Shown: in pieces, positions 20,804 to 32,280 of the stretch | Layout: each line of letters opens with the position of its first letter | Numbering within the stretch: the first letter of the stretch is position 1 | DNA from: Cylicocyclus nassatus | Taxonomy: Eukaryota > Nematoda > Chromadorea > Rhabditida > Strongylidae | Assembly: GCA_958299035.1 (NCBI GenBank) | Contig: CATQJL010000079.1 | Coordinates: 496,001-560,000, forward strand | DNA length: 64,000 bases | Direction: 5' to 3' | The notes under the pieces: model-generated | Seen by the model: the letters and a program-made list of their open reading frames with translations, nothing else | What the model was told of the DNA's origin: nothing | Databases searched by the model: none | Position numbers and translations under genes: made by a program

Positions 20804-22156
20804 CTAAGCCAGAAATAGGTTTTGCATGAGTTTAGTAGGTAACTTTGAGAGTGCCTCCAGAATTTCAACTGCAGCGTTTTTCACCCTGAGTGCTTTGACT
20901 CCACTGATTACCACAAAGCCAAAAAAAGTCGAAGTGAGTGGAAGGCACAATGTATTAGGTTGGAAACTAATTTTTGCTACTGGTCTCATAACTTCCCTCT
21001 CACTCAACATGGCGCACTCAAATTTTGCCACTGCGTCGGCTATTACGTAAGCTACAAGAGCAGCTACTGTCCTACTAAAATCTGACGTCGCAATGAGGGT
21101 TACGGTAGGTGCATAGTATGAAGGGGATAAATTCAAAGTTTGACGGATTTGGCTGAAACTTGGCATAGAGGTGTTATCCGACATGCTGATCACGAAAATG
21201 ATAGTGAAATTGCGTGATAAGGGCTTTTTGTAGGATTACTGTAAATGTACGATATGAGGTCTCACCTTAAACAAGGAAAAAGGCGTTGATTCAACAAATA
21301 AATGTGATATTCGCGTCTGGCAGGTCAAATAACCTTACTATGTAAAGTCTCGGCAGAATTTGAGCTTTTGACTCTTCAGTCATTGAAGGTCGTTCCCAGA
21401 AGCTCTTGCGTACATCGACTCGTTCGAATTTATGAGCCAAAACTAGGCATGCCCCTAAATTCTGTTTCTTTCTCAATAGGCCAAAAGAGTCAACCTCCAG
21501 CAGTAATCTGTAGACGAATCCGGATTACTGTGCATGGTCTAGGCTGCCAAAGGCTTCGTTTTAGCTTGAAACACCGAAAATTCTCAATCTTTAGTTTTCG
21601 AAAAACGCCTGGAAATTTTCTATTTCGTGTTCAAAGTTTAGACAATTTATGCTTTTTTGTAGCTCACATTGCCTTCTACATAATGCCAAAGTTTGAGTGC
21701 GCCATATTCAAAGAGAGTGAAGTTATGAAACTAGTTACAAAACTTAGTTTCCAGCCTAATACAATCTATAAAGGTTGTGCTAGCATGACATAAAACATGT
21801 TCAAAGAAGCTTTTGCGGAATCAAAGGTGATGGGACAGGCACAACTCTTTGAAAGGTCAAGCTGGCTGATCTTTTGTGAACCTGTGACTGACCTAGTTAA
21901 CTTGTCTCCAGGATTCAAAATACGTCCCATCTTTGTATGAGTATTGATTCGTAACCATTTCTTGCAACACAAATTTGGAGTTAGATCCCTACCTCTTTGG
22001 AAATTATCGCTTGCAAAATAGGCCCTCCCACACCTGGGATTGACCGTCGTTTTGCGCGCCGGTGAGCACGTGCAATCGCAGGAAATTGGGTTTGCCGTCT
22101 CCGGGAACATTGAAAGATTCTTTTTGACACAAGCTGATCTTCTCCAAAGTGTCAAA
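20804..22156 (-). CDS. Unknown gene, last three exons
   Basis: Exons 22156-22034 (acceptor CTCGCAG, donor GTGTGG; LEKISLCQKESFNVPGDGKP then FLRLHVLTGAQNDGQSQ), 21960-21893 (acceptor TTGCAAG, donor GTCAGT; MGRILNPGDKLT) and 20903-20804 (acceptor TAATCAG, TAG stop; ALRVKNAAVEILEALSKLPT) join with consistent phases. The 989-base intron contains a whole mariner-like MITE (20955-21759). The exon-2 ends are the weakest calls: the frame stays open to 21771, so it may be longer. No family is recognised. The 5' end lies to the right, next to the segment duplicated at 38.8-40.4 kb. Confidence 0.5.
20955..21759. mobile_element. Mariner-like MITE with TTAGGTTGG termini
   Basis: The element starts TTAGGTTGGAAACTAATTTT and ends in its inverted copy (TTAGGCTGGAAACTAAGTTT on the other strand). 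It has about 70-base terminal repeats and TA on both sides, the mariner insertion signature. No transposase frame is present. Its middle (about 21100-21405) carries a piece of the dispersed GACATGCTGATCACGAAAAT repeat, and 21191-21404 of it recurs at 39265-39478. Confidence 0.75.
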
Positions 22157-22265
22157 CTGCGAGATTGTGGATGTAAAGAAGAGGAACAAGGAACCTTTTC
22201 GGCGGGTTTTTAGGGGGGGGTTCAAAGAAGTTATGTCTGGCCTCGTACTCGACCCTGTTACGTTG

Positions 22266-23184
22266 CAAATAACTCAAATTTTGCATTTGAAGGTATCAGA
22301 GTTTACGAAAGACAAAATTTACAGTCGCCACCATCGAAATAATGATGAGCTCAGAGCTGGCTTATGTGAAGAACAAGACAAGGGAGCTAAAGTAAACACT
22401 TATGGTAAGCTTCAAGTGATCACTTTTCTCACTGATGTTTAATTGATTTATTACTGCTGTGGCAGCATATAAAGGTGACGCAAGCAAAAGGCTTCAGGAT
22501 ATACCGCACGGAAATGCGGCGTAGCTTCCATAAGGCCTAAGGCATACCTCACGCAATTCGGCCGAATCGCCACTTTCACGCGACTTGGCACTTTACCACA
22601 TTTCTACAAATTTATCGTGCGCGCTTCTCGGATGCATATTTGGGCAGCTCGTGTACGCTGTTGCAAATGGAGCGAGTTCTGACCAAAAACAGCGCCTTAA
22701 CGACGAATTACGAAGAGTCGGTGTTGTGCAAGGTCGCGCAGCGACCGGAATCGCGCGAATTATGCCTTAGGCCTAACGCGTGCCCCTGTTAAGAAACATG
22801 TCCCGTTAGGTAAAGGGCGCCAGCTAGCGGCGCAGTTAGCTCCAGGTCTCACATCGTCTTTAGGGCTTATTATATTGTCATGCCAGTTTTCTGATCTTAA
22901 GTCATTCATTACAACTCATTCAATTTTTTTATTGATCACAATCATTGCAAAGCGAGGTATGTATTAAAAGTTGCCGGCTCCTCAAGAACACCTGCCTGCT
23001 TCTTTTCAAACGTATTTTTATCAAATTTTGGAGTTACTTCTAACCAGAAAAAAATTTGCCATTGAAAACAACAAGCAAGTTCAAAGAAAATTTTTAAATG
23101 AGGGTATTGAATTGTAGTCTTTTGCGGCAACTTAACCGTACATTGGAGTCCTCACTAACATGGTTTTGCTTAGCGTTTGATATG
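22266..23184. repeat. Source copy of a segmental duplication
   Basis: Bases 22266-22696 occur inverted at 38833-39264, and 22690-23184 occur in direct orientation at 39940-40434. Only scattered substitutions separate the copies. This copy is contiguous, so it is probably ancestral. A plus-strand exon-like stretch near 22293-22405 (YSRHHRNNDELRAGLCEEQD, donor GTAAGCTTC) and a minus-strand 62-codon ORF at 22942-23130 are shared by both copies. I cannot tell whether either is used. Confidence 0.9.
22534..22773. mobile_element. Harbinger-like MITE, 240 bases
   Basis: The element begins GGCCTAAGGCATACCTCACG and ends in the inverted terminus (GGCCTAAGGCATAATTCGCG on the other strand), flanked on both sides by TAA. 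A 3-base TWA duplication is typical of PIF/Harbinger insertions. The termini resemble those of 29353-29576. The breakpoint of the rearranged duplicate falls inside this element. Confidence 0.75.
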
Positions 23185-23947
23185 ATTGTGATTACAACTG
23201 AGCAAACTTCAGTTGAGACACAGGCGATCCGCCTTTGAGTCTTTGTGACCTCACAGACAAGTCCGCTTTTTTGACAGGAAATCGATGAAAATGCACCCTC
23301 GCGCCGTCAGGAATTTCGCAGATAAGTCCTCCCATCAGATAAGCCCGCCTTCGGGTAAGTCCGCTTTTTTCATTAGAAGAATCGAGAAAAGGATGCGGAC
23401 CTACAGATAAGTCCGCTTGTTTTGAGCATAAGTAAGCGCGCGACCTAGGCGTACATCAGGTGTACATCAAAGACGCGTGCGCAACCGCCCGAGTTGCTGG
23501 ACGGTGTAGATTCAATTGAGGCCGTGACATAGTCTGAAAGAGGCCGCCTGAGGAGTACAAGTGGTGCAGATTGCCGAAAACACCGTTTAGGATCTATAAA
23601 GCATACGCTGGATATGTGAGTTCTTTTCTTAGATAGGTCTGCTTGTCTAAATGACTCTGATGGCACAAGTAAAGGCCAGGCTTCCGCCCCATTCCAGCGA
23701 ATACTGGCTCAGGAAAGATTTTTGATGTGAGATAACTCTAAAACGTGACACGCTTACATGTTCTGGACAGGGCTCAGCACAGCTGGCACCGGGTCAAGCT
23801 GGATATTGTTTTTAGCGCGGAAAGCAAAGGGGATATCGTTTTTACAGGGGCCGAGGCGGAGAACTGCCGCAAAAATGCCGCCGGCATGCCACCGGCATGA
23901 CACGGCATTTTTGCGGCAGTGCTGAATCCGAAAACGGCGGAAAAAAT
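23185..23947. repeat. Scattered AGATAAGTCCGC motifs, no gene
   Basis: At least five imperfect copies of CAGATAAGTCCGC(TTTTTT) occur between about 23265 and 23650 at irregular spacing. A GCCGGCATG palindromic cluster lies at 23876-23905. No exon is supportable. The motif spacing suggests debris of a repeat with short internal subrepeats. Confidence 0.4.
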
Positions 23948-25001
23948 CCATGCTGAATCCGAAAATCCTCACCGGAAAGCGCGAAAACGGCGGAAAAAAG
24001 CCCCAACGCTGGACGGAAATCAGCAAGTGGGCGGGGTCTCCCCCCAATGTGGATTCATGCTCCAAGCTTCCGGAGCGATCTTCTCGATTCCAATTTCAAG
24101 TCATGCATTCGCACCTGGCTTGTGGAGATCTTAGGGCCGCATGCACTAACCTCCCCGCGGGGAGGGGATCGCAGCTTAAAAGAAAGCTTTATATTTCGAA
24201 ACTCCAGAAATCTGAATTTCACGTTGTGTACCTATCCGTAAGTATTCATACTACCCTTTACTATGAACATGTTGAACAGGAGTGAGAAGCTGTACGAACC
24301 GCATTTTCCAGCTTTTGTATGATCCCTGATGATCCCCGGCGCTTTTCCTTAAAGTCATTTTTCTTACTCCGAAGTTAACGAAAACCTTCCAAAGTCGTAC
24401 TGAACATCTGACACAACAGTGCTAAGCATGTTGCTGATGAGAACAAATGAGTTTTTAAAAAGCCGAATTTTCCGGCAAACCTCAAATGTCGACCTGTGGA
24501 TCATCGAAAATTTCATGACTTCAAAACATCATTTTCTTATCAGCAACATGCTTAGCATTGTCGGTTTAGATAATCTGCACAACTTTGGAGGTTTTTCGTT
24601 AATATCGGAGAAAGAAAAATGATTTCAAAGAAAAGCGCCGGGGATCATCAGGGATCATACAAAAGCTGGAAAATGCGGTTCGTACAGCTTCTCGCTCCTG
24701 TTCAACATGTTCATAGCGAAGGGTAGTAGGAATACTTACGGATAGGTACACAACGTGGAATCCAGGTATCTGGAGTTTTGAAATATAAAGCTTTCTTTTA
24801 AGCTGCGATCCCCTCCCCACGGGGAGGTTAGTGCATGCGGCCCTTAGAGTGCTAGCGAATTTGAGAAGATCGCTCCAAAAGCTGGGACCGCGAAATTCAC
24901 AGTGGGGAAGACCCCGCCCACTTCTGATTTCCCTCCCACGTCAGAGCTCTTTTTCGCCGCTTTCACGCTTTCCAATGTGGATTTTCGGATTCAGCATAGT
25001 G
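23948..25001. mobile_element. Foldback element with arms of about 480 bases
   Basis: Left (23948 to about 24441) and right (about 24537-25001) arms are inverted copies. Landmarks are GCTGAATCCGAAAATCC at the outside, AGTGGGCGGGGTCT, GGGCCGCATGCACTAACCTC and CAACATGCTTAGCA beside the loop. ORFs of about 70-110 codons in the two arms are mirror translations. It shares the CCCCTCCCC box and the TGCTAAGCATG centre with the element at 35423-36186, so the two are probably related. Confidence 0.75.
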
Positions 25002-25317
25002 AATAGGCCCGGGTAAGCACAAAATCTCAAATTCGACTTTTTGCCCGGACACTGCCTTTAACAAACAAAGGTAATGTTTTCAGCCAAAACGCAATAGTAT
25101 GATACCAAATTTGGTGTGCGCATGTGCGTTGGTGGACCGGAACTACGGGCCAAAAATTATGTGAATGAAAGCTGTGCCGAACTTTTTTCTGAATTAACTG
25201 GCACCGTGCCAGTTGGGTGCCAGCTGAGCTGGCACCGACACTTTGCTCACATAAGTTTTCATACTTTTTTACATAAAATGTATCTACACTGTAAAAGATT
25301 ACATACTGAGAAGAAAC

Positions 25318-25427
25318 TGTTTTATAATGTTCTCTTTTCAGCGTTTTATAGCAATTTGAAAACCACTCGGTCCGCTCCGCAGTCGCAAAATCGTTTTTTT
25401 CCTGCTTCTCAAGATGTGATTCGACCA
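25318..25427 (-). CDS. Orphan exon, unknown
   Basis: An open 36-codon segment with a CTTTTTAAG acceptor and a GTTTCT donor encodes a charged, helical stretch (VESHLEKQEKNDFATAERTE, then WFSNCYKTLKREHYK). Another frame beginning at an upstream TTTTCGCAG is also open but has poorer composition. No partner exons were found on either side; both flanks look like repeats (for example the GGCACC...GGTGCC palindrome near 25200). Confidence 0.4.
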
Positions 25428-25875
25428 CTTAAAAAGCTCAGAAAGCTGCGAAAAGTTCTTTCATGAAATCAGAAATGCATGAAAACAACTACATTTTTTT
25501 ACATAATATAAAAATGATGACGGGTTTTCAAAACAGGTCAAAAGGGACTTCGACGAAAGTTTCAATATGCCAGCTCGTGCCGAGCCCTGGTTCTGGAGAT
25601 CACATGTTTCAGCAATACAGATAAAGCCGTGATATCGCTATATAGAAGTTCATTGTGTTGCTTTTGTTTAATCTATCCAACTTCCGTCAAAGCTAGTCCA
25701 AAACTTGAAAATGGAAATTATAAAAGGTAGCCAAACTCAAGATGGGTGATAGTCATGGGTTGGAGATCCCTCCCGATTATTGAGCGGACATCAAGGAAAT
25801 CTAAGCGGAAGGAATGCATTGGATAGTCGTCTGGATAAGTAAGAGACGCCTGCTAAGGCAGAGACGCAGAGTCGT
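25428..25875. other. No gene seen
   Basis: AT-rich sequence without supportable exons or repeats on either strand. Confidence 0.35.
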
Positions 25876-26683
25876 TGCTACACACTGAACCCACACAGTT
25901 CAAAAGAGGACCGTTACTTCTTTCAAATGGCTCTACATGCTTTTGGAGTGATTGCGCTCCAAAAACATCCGTTTTCTATGGTTTACGCGCTCTAATTGGT
26001 TTCTACCAAAGCTATGAGAAAAATAAGCTTTTTCAATAGGTATTTTATTTAATGCTTGGAAAATCTTCGTGTTTCCGTGCCGTTTTCCAACCAAGTTTTA
26101 GACTTTTAGACTTACCCTAAAGTTAGCACGATTTCAAGCCTTTAAACTCAGCTTCTGGAGCCCTACAATGATGCTAGCTTATAGTATGTAGAAGTTCACA
26201 AGACAGTGTATTTGGCTCGGAAAAATCAGCAACATTGAGCGTTTGTTTCGGCCACGCAGACATCATTTTATCAAAACCACTGTTTCATCATTGCAATTAC
26301 ACATTTATTTAGTTTGTAGCTCCATAGCCTCAAAATCAGCCTTACAAAAAACTTAAAAACTTTGACATGGAAACATCATCATGCAAACAATGCAGCCGCT
26401 TCATATCAAGGTTTGCGTGAGAGAAAAGCTGAGTTTTGAGGCTTGAAATCGTGCTAAAGTTGCAACTTGGTGAAAAACGGCATAAAAACGCAAAGATTTT
26501 CCAAGCGTCGAACAAAATACCTTCGAAAGTTACTTTGTCTCATAGCTTTGGTAGAAGCTTATTGCAGCGCGTAAACCATAGAAGAACGAATATTTTTGGA
26601 GCGCAGTCACTCCAAAAGCATTTAGAGCCATCTGAAAAAGTAACGGTCCTCTTTTTGAACTGCACTGGGCTCAGTGTGTAGCA
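25876..26683. mobile_element. Long-TIR element, about 808 bases
   Basis: Termini TGCTACACACTGAACCCA and, inverted, TGCTACACACTGAGCCCA open arms of about 280 bases sharing GAGGACCGTTAC, ATGGCTCTA and TTTGGAGTGA. The centre is not inverted and has no coding potential. It is a non-autonomous DNA element by structure; no superfamily is assigned. Confidence 0.7.
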
Positions 26684-27240
26684 GATATGTCAGACTTTGT
26701 TACTGTAACTCTAGAAAATTTGGACTCGAAAGATTGCAATCTTGAATGAAAAAATGGACCTTTGTTTGAAGTGTTCGTATAATTACGAACTGCTAAAAAT
26801 TTGCACTGGGCGCAAAAACACTTTTAAGATTTACATTGATTTCCATTCTCACGGATCATATATCGTTTCTAGCTGTGCTCTATCGCATGGTACCAACGGC
26901 TTTTTGAGTTTCTTCCAAAAAATCCAGAAACTTTCAAAATTTCGGGTGTTCGTATAATCATGAACTGCACTTTAGTAGGTGAAGCCGATAGCCGAAAAAG
27001 ATGATGAAAATCAAAACAATACTCGTCAAAGAGTTCAGCGATCAACAGCAAAAATCTGACCGTCTTAATCTTTCCTCATTTGCATCGGCTGGAATGAAGA
27101 GTTCAGAAACAAAGTTATAAGCAGAGTGTGCTTGTACGCAAAACACCATACACACGCTCAGGGAAAACATACTCACCAATCGGTAAGAAAAATGGAAAAA
27201 TGAGAGTGTACAGTTTGAGTCTTACACAATCTATATTATA
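26684..27240. other. No gene seen; small TTCGTATAAT repeats
   Basis: The motif GTGTTCGTATAATTACGAAC near 26778, itself a palindrome, recurs imperfectly at about 26947 (GTGTTCGTATAATCATGAAC). Otherwise nothing is supportable. Confidence 0.35.
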
Positions 27241-27911
27241 CAGGGTGTCCGTAATGTATACACTGTTTGATCGTCAACATCTTTCTTCCCAACAAGTCTT
27301 TTGCCTTGCTTCAGGTATCGTTTTGTAGAACTTAGATTTGCAGCATGGTAAGAATCACCGATCGCCCTTCACTACTGTAGGATCACGGTAGAAACTTAAA
27401 ACATATGGTGTCAATGTGGAAAAAAGCTGCCTCCTCCAAGCTTTTCAAAAAAGGTGAAAGGTTGTGTAATAGGGTTCTTATGGACGCTGAATTCAATACT
27501 CAACTGTTTACAAGATTACGAAGCTTTCTAAACGGTGTAACCGCACTTTTTAGGAACACTGAAAAAATGGCCGCTACTTCTTAACCGGTATAACCCTTCA
27601 ATGAAGCATCATAAGAATTTGAGAAGTTTACAGTTAGATGCAGCAAGTCTAATTAGCCTAGTGTAAAAACTTTCAGGCTGTTTTGTTTCTTTTCTGAGGT
27701 AAAATATGGCCTTTCAAGGCTCAAAACTCTCCTTGAAGTTTCTACCGTAATCCTACAGCTGCAGTAATGAAGAGAGATGGGTAATTCGTTCTATACTGCA
27801 AATCTAAGCTGATGCCAGCTTTACAAAAGGATACCTGAAGCAAGGCAAAGCCTTGTTGGGAAGAAAGATATCAACGATCAAACAGTGTATACATACTTTA
27901 CGGACACCCTG
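27241..27911. mobile_element. Mariner-like MITE, copy 2, full length
   Basis: 671 bases between TA dinucleotides. The termini CAGGGTGTCCGTAATGTATA and inverted CAGGGTGTCCGTAAAGTATG begin inverted repeats of about 110 bases with CTTCCCAACAAG and GCCTTGCTTCAGGTAT. CAGGGTGTCC termini and TA duplication are characteristic of mariner-derived elements. No transposase is encoded. Copy 1 lies at 3863-4445 in opposite orientation. Confidence 0.8.
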
Positions 27912-28552
27912 TATATATAAAACTCAAACACTGTACCTTTGCTTGTAAGGATGTTTGTGGCTTATAGACTCCTTTGTATGTGAACCGAAAAAGCTGAATT
28001 TTGTTCCCCCCTATGAACATGCCACAGCGCAGAAGATAGGCTACTTTTCGCGAAAATTCGCTGGGTCCTTCTATCGATTTGTTGATTTGTTTACCTACTT
28101 CTAAAAAAATGAAAGCATATCAACCATTCCTCCAAGTTAAGTGGTAAAGGGCGGTGGAGATCATTTACGTTTTGCGGAGAGGAGGAAGGCACGGTTGCCG
28201 GTTGCCGATGCGTTCACGAAGTTAGGCGCTCAAGGAGGAAGGCAATTTGCCATAGATACCACAGGAGCGCCGCAGTTCAAACATGGAGCTGAAGCAGGAA
28301 GAGAAGAACAGATATCAAAGAAAATGGAAGAATGGTAAGCCGTATGACAATTCCAAATAGGCACTATGCGGGCCACTTTAGACCCTCAGCCCGGGCGGGA
28401 TCGAGAACGGCAGTTAGTGCCTTATAAAACTAAAGGGTCCATGCAAGCTCGCACACCGATGTCCCGCAACCGTTTATTAAAGGACTGCCGAATGCTCAAA
28501 AGTCCTTCTCTGCAAAAAATTCATTCCGGCCTTACGATTCTTTTATATGAAA
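27912..28552. other. Mostly non-coding; one weak exon-like ORF
   Basis: A plus-strand frame at 28141-28338 (HLRFAERRKARLPVADAF, donor-like GTAAGCCG after GAATG) is open for 65 codons but lacks a good acceptor and may be chance. Near 28035 a piece related to the nested repeat at 16265-16800 occurs (AGGCTACTTTTCG). Confidence 0.25.
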
Positions 28553-29352
28553 CCAGCGTCACCTCCGCCTCGCGGAGATTCGCACTGGCTCTGCTATCCG
28601 TATGCCTTATCGATGCTCCCAAATGATGGCTTTGAAACTCACCGCGCGAGGCTGTACATCACATCGTGAATGAGTTGTAAACAACTGTTCATTTTTGAAG
28701 CATCTCCATGTAAGATCGGCAATTTTTAAAAAGAAAATTTCTTCTGCCAAGGAATAAATACGAATTAAAAGAGACTGTTGGATTTATTCTGGCTTGATAA
28801 TTGTTACAAGGATAGTAGTTATTTTGGGCTGAATTTCCGTGCAAAAATCTTTCAGATTTTTGGGTAAAACCTTGCCAAATCGACTCTCTACGCGATTACT
28901 ACTTGGCGGTTTTCGCAAAAATGCAAACTTTTTGAGCACTTTTTGAGCTAGAATCCTTGGAGCGCAGATTTGGTTGTCAGGCAAAACAGGACTTCGCAGA
29001 AAGTTAAATTTGTGAGCTGATTTTGCGCTCCAAAAGCCAGGTGGACCCGTTTGAGGCACAAATTTTGAAGGAGCCGCTTGTCGAACCGGCTCGTCCTTGG
29101 ATAGCTTGGCTGCAGCTCCCTCTATGAATTCCGTGGCAGACAGACAAACACACACGCACAAAAGACACGTTTAGCGCTTTATTGTAAGTCATGATAAGTT
29201 CAGCATGTGTGACAGCTGAGATTATGTAAATCATATGAAGAATGTGAAATGTGCATATATTTTTTGCATACTTGTAGACATAAATAGCCAAGATTCTCAT
29301 TATTGAAGAGTAGAGAGATTTATGTGACTAACATCACCAAAGACAGAAGTAA

Positions 29353-29576
29353 AGGGCCGGGCATAATTCACGCGAATTCAGTCGCGACGCGATTTGGCAA
29401 TATTCCAACTGTCCATAACTCACTGTAAGCACATTTTATATGTACAGAAGATAGGGCATTTTATTAATTCGAGTAAGTTATACGCACTATGTGCGGAATG
29501 CTAGTGTTGGATCTAAAGACTTCTGGCAAATTGCCATCGCGTCGCGACTGAAATCGCGTGAAGTATGCCCGGCCCT
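29353..29576. mobile_element. Harbinger-like MITE, 224 bases
   Basis: Termini AGGGCCGGGCATAATTCACG and inverted AGGGCCGGGCATACTTCACG extend about 45 bases, with CAGTCGCGACGCGAT inside. TAA flanks both sides as a 3-base duplication. The ends resemble those of 22534-22773 (GGCC...GGCATA), suggesting one broader family. Confidence 0.8.
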
Positions 29577-29708
29577 TAATGCAAATGGCACTTTTCAAGG
29601 CATTTTTTCAAACTTGAACAAACAATATGAGGAGATAAAAAGAAGATGATTTAAATTGCTCCCAAACTCCGAAGAGGCAAAGACGCGCTGGTTAGATAAC
29701 ACCGCTGT

Positions 29709-29862
29709 TTAATCTCGGTGCTTAACTGATCCATAGACAGTGCTGAGGTACTGCGGCTCAGCCTCGTCACAGTTTGAGAACCAATGATAGTGGTTTTGAT
29801 TTAGGTATAGCCACAAAATCACATAACCCACCGCCTCGAATACTTCGATTACAATGAACCTA
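29709..29862 (-). CDS. Orphan terminal exon candidate
   Basis: A 51-codon open frame follows a GAAATGCAG acceptor and ends in TAA. It starts hydrophobic (FIVIEVFEAVGYVILWLYL), a possible membrane helix, and continues NQNHYHWFSNCDEAEPQYLS. It lies inside an inverted-repeat element and no companion exon was found. It could belong to the element or be chance. Confidence 0.3.
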
Positions 29863-31112
29863 CTGCATTTCAGGTTAGAATTTAGATTCTAACCTTAAGT
29901 TTTGTTTCGTTCAAAATTCTGTGCGGCTGTTCCCACATAACCTGACTTGAACCACATTAGAACTTCACATCGCCATTCTTTGTTCAAGTACAATTGTTGG
30001 AATCATTCATACTCAAATGGAATCCAATCAAATTTTGGGCACAAACGCTTAACCGGAATAACTGCTGGTGCCATATGACTTGAAACACTTCTGTACGCAA
30101 GCTAGTACTGTGTATGCATCATAACTTATAATAACGGGCTAAGGGTGTTTACGTTTTTTTGTGTGTGTGTGTGTCTGTCTGTCTGTCCGTTACGAAATTC
30201 AAGGAGCGTGTTCCAGCCAACGTACGAAGCCCAAATTTTGCATGGCGCATGTCAGCTGCATGAAAGTCGGCCATACAGAAGCACGAGTGGATCCGTGGAG
30301 TGGATTCCCCAAAAACCGCGCTTCGAACGGGTCCACCTGGCTTCTGGCCAGCAAAAATGGGCCTGTACCACCACTTTTGCGAGGACAGAGATATGTTTAA
30401 CAAGCTAATGTGCAAGCCATGGGCTTTAGCCCAAAAAATTGAACTAAAGTTCATCACTTTACGAAAATGGCGCCGAAAACAATTAGTTGCGTAAATGTTC
30501 AATTTGCCAAGATTTTACCTGATTATTTAAGAAGATTTTTGCACAGAGATGTAGCCCACGGTGATCATCATCGTTATGGTGACTATCAAACCATATAAAG
30601 TCCAGACACCGATTCAAATTTGCATTTATTCTTCTCGGAAAAGTTTCATCCACGCGAAAATACCGATCTCACACGAAAAGGTTTTCGGAATGAGTAGTTG
30701 TTTACAAATTATTCATGATAGCTTGCCTAGCGCGGTGAGTTTCAATGTCATTATTATGCGGGAATGAGTAAGGCATACAGAAAATAGGGCCAGTGCGAGC
30801 CTCTGCGAAGCAGAGGTGATGCACTGGTAATTTAATATCTTCACTATTACCCGTAACATGTGCTTGATTATTTGATTGAAGACAATGTGCCTTAAAAAGA
30901 CTCTAATTCTTTTGTTTATGGAGAATGGAACCCAGTAAATACAATGCTTGTACTTAGATGCGGCGCGTATACATACCTCACAGGACCGCATTGGCTGCGT
31001 TTACAGGAGTGAGCAAGGCTTACAGAGCTGCGCTTACGTTCCACATATCTACGCGAGTACAAATCGAATTCTACTTACTTTACAGTTTTGCTTCTCTCCC
31101 ACTCTCAATTAG

Positions 31113-31398
31113 CAATGAAACTTACCTAGGGATGCCGAACGTTACAAATGAAGTGCTAGAAAATGTACATTTTAGAAGCTCTATCATAAGAATTCGGTGA
31201 GCTTAGACGAAAAAAGTTCTGGCAATAAAGAATGAATACGTTTTTCGAATAGTTATAGAACTGCTAATGAAATGATAGCTGCTACGAAAACAATGACTAC
31301 TGTGTGTTACATTTCTGAGCAAAAATCTTTTCAGATTATTGAGTAGAAGATCGAAAAACCGAGTATTTACTCAGCTATCTCCTCTTGACGCCCTTTGA
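31113..31398 (+). CDS. Unknown gene, last two exons
   Basis: Exon 31113-31196 (acceptor CTCAATTAG, donor GTGAGC) encodes NETYLGMPNVTNEVLENVHF then RSSIIRI. In phase 2 it joins 31335-31398 (acceptor ATCTTTTCAG, TGA stop; LLSRRSKNRVFTQLSPLDAL). The splice sites are good and the 138-base intron is ordinary here. A further open stretch at 30981-31053 may be upstream, but its phase does not fit with the best donor. No family is recognised. The stop is about 550 bases from the next repeat. Confidence 0.5.
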
Positions 31399-31944
31399 AA
31401 TGAGAACAGATTTTTTGACAACTTTTTTTTTGCATCGAAGCTTATGGCTTACAGATTTGCATGGGTACAAAGCCATACCTTTACAATCCTTCTATATATA
31501 CATACAAAACCGAATGGTGTACTTGTCTGTAGGCTGGTGGATGCTGTTGTACGTCCCCGATGGTGTTTTTCTGGTCGATGGTGTTTTCGTGTTTGTCGTT
31601 TTCCAGTATGGAAACTTTCTACTACACTAGCGACCCTATAGGTGTCGCTAGTAAGTGGGTCGGGCAGATACATTATCGTTGCGACTACAAATATCTTTGC
31701 ATTTTTCACTCATTTTGTGAAACTATTTGTAAAAGCAAAACCAAAAAAGTTGCAAAAAAGCGAAGAGATACCAATCCATTCAACACTTCATGAAAGTCCC
31801 GTCAGAACCTTATAACATTTTGGGGGAATTCAAACTTTCTCGAAAACTACGCGCTTCCGTCCAAATCCTCTCTCCACGCAGATTCATAGAAAAACAATAA
31901 TGTCCCCCCCCCCTTTTTTTGCCAGCAAAATTAGGCATGTCTTA
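31399..31944. other. No gene seen
   Basis: T-rich sequence with a short TGGTGTTTTTCTGGTCGATG-like repeat near 31560 and a C10 run at 31904. No splice-compatible exon was found. Confidence 0.35.
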
Positions 31945-32215
31945 AGTCATTTACTCACAAGGCCCGTATGCAAGTACGTCCCCGCTGGGGAGGGGAGGGG
32001 AGCTGGATCCCCAGGGGAACGATCCCCTCCGCCGAACTCCGCTATGACAGAGGGGAGGGGAGCGATCCCCTCCCCTGCACCTAAGCGTGGATGGTGTGAG
32101 TGTTTCAGAGGTATTGATCGAGCGAACCCCAATGCATACTTTCCCCTCCCCACTCGATCCCCGTATGCACGAGTGTAACTCAACAACGCGGGGGAGGGGA
32201 TCGACATCCCCTGCA
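31945..32215. repeat. Fragment of the GATCCCC foldback family
   Basis: The left edge AAGGCCCGTATGCAAGTACG then TCCCCGCTGGGGAGGGGAG matches the arm ends of 35423-36186. The rest is a string of GGGGATC/GATCCCC and GAGGGGA blocks. It directly abuts the truncated 3' side of the CR1 LINE. Confidence 0.6.
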
Positions 32216-32280
32216 ACGAAGGAGGGGTTCGATGGTGTAGATCATGCCAGAGACGCGGATTTTCTGGTTCTGCTCAATCA

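Larger units (their letters stand above)
28553..30815. mobile_element. Composite element with long diverged inverted repeats
   Basis: The outer pair is 28553-28690 and inverted 30680-30815 (GCACTGGC, GTATGCCTTA, GAAACTCACCGCGC, TGTAAACAACT). The inner pair is about 28790-29165 and inverted 30148-30490, sharing AGCCAGGTGGACCCGTT and a CAGACAGACA...CACACAC tract. The arms are clearly diverged, so the insertion is old. The middle holds a younger Harbinger-like MITE and one orphan exon candidate. Confidence 0.6.

Noticed and set aside
22942..23130. 62-codon minus-strand ORF conserved at 40192-40380
   Set aside because: Identity comes from the recent segmental duplication, not selection; composition is not gene-like.
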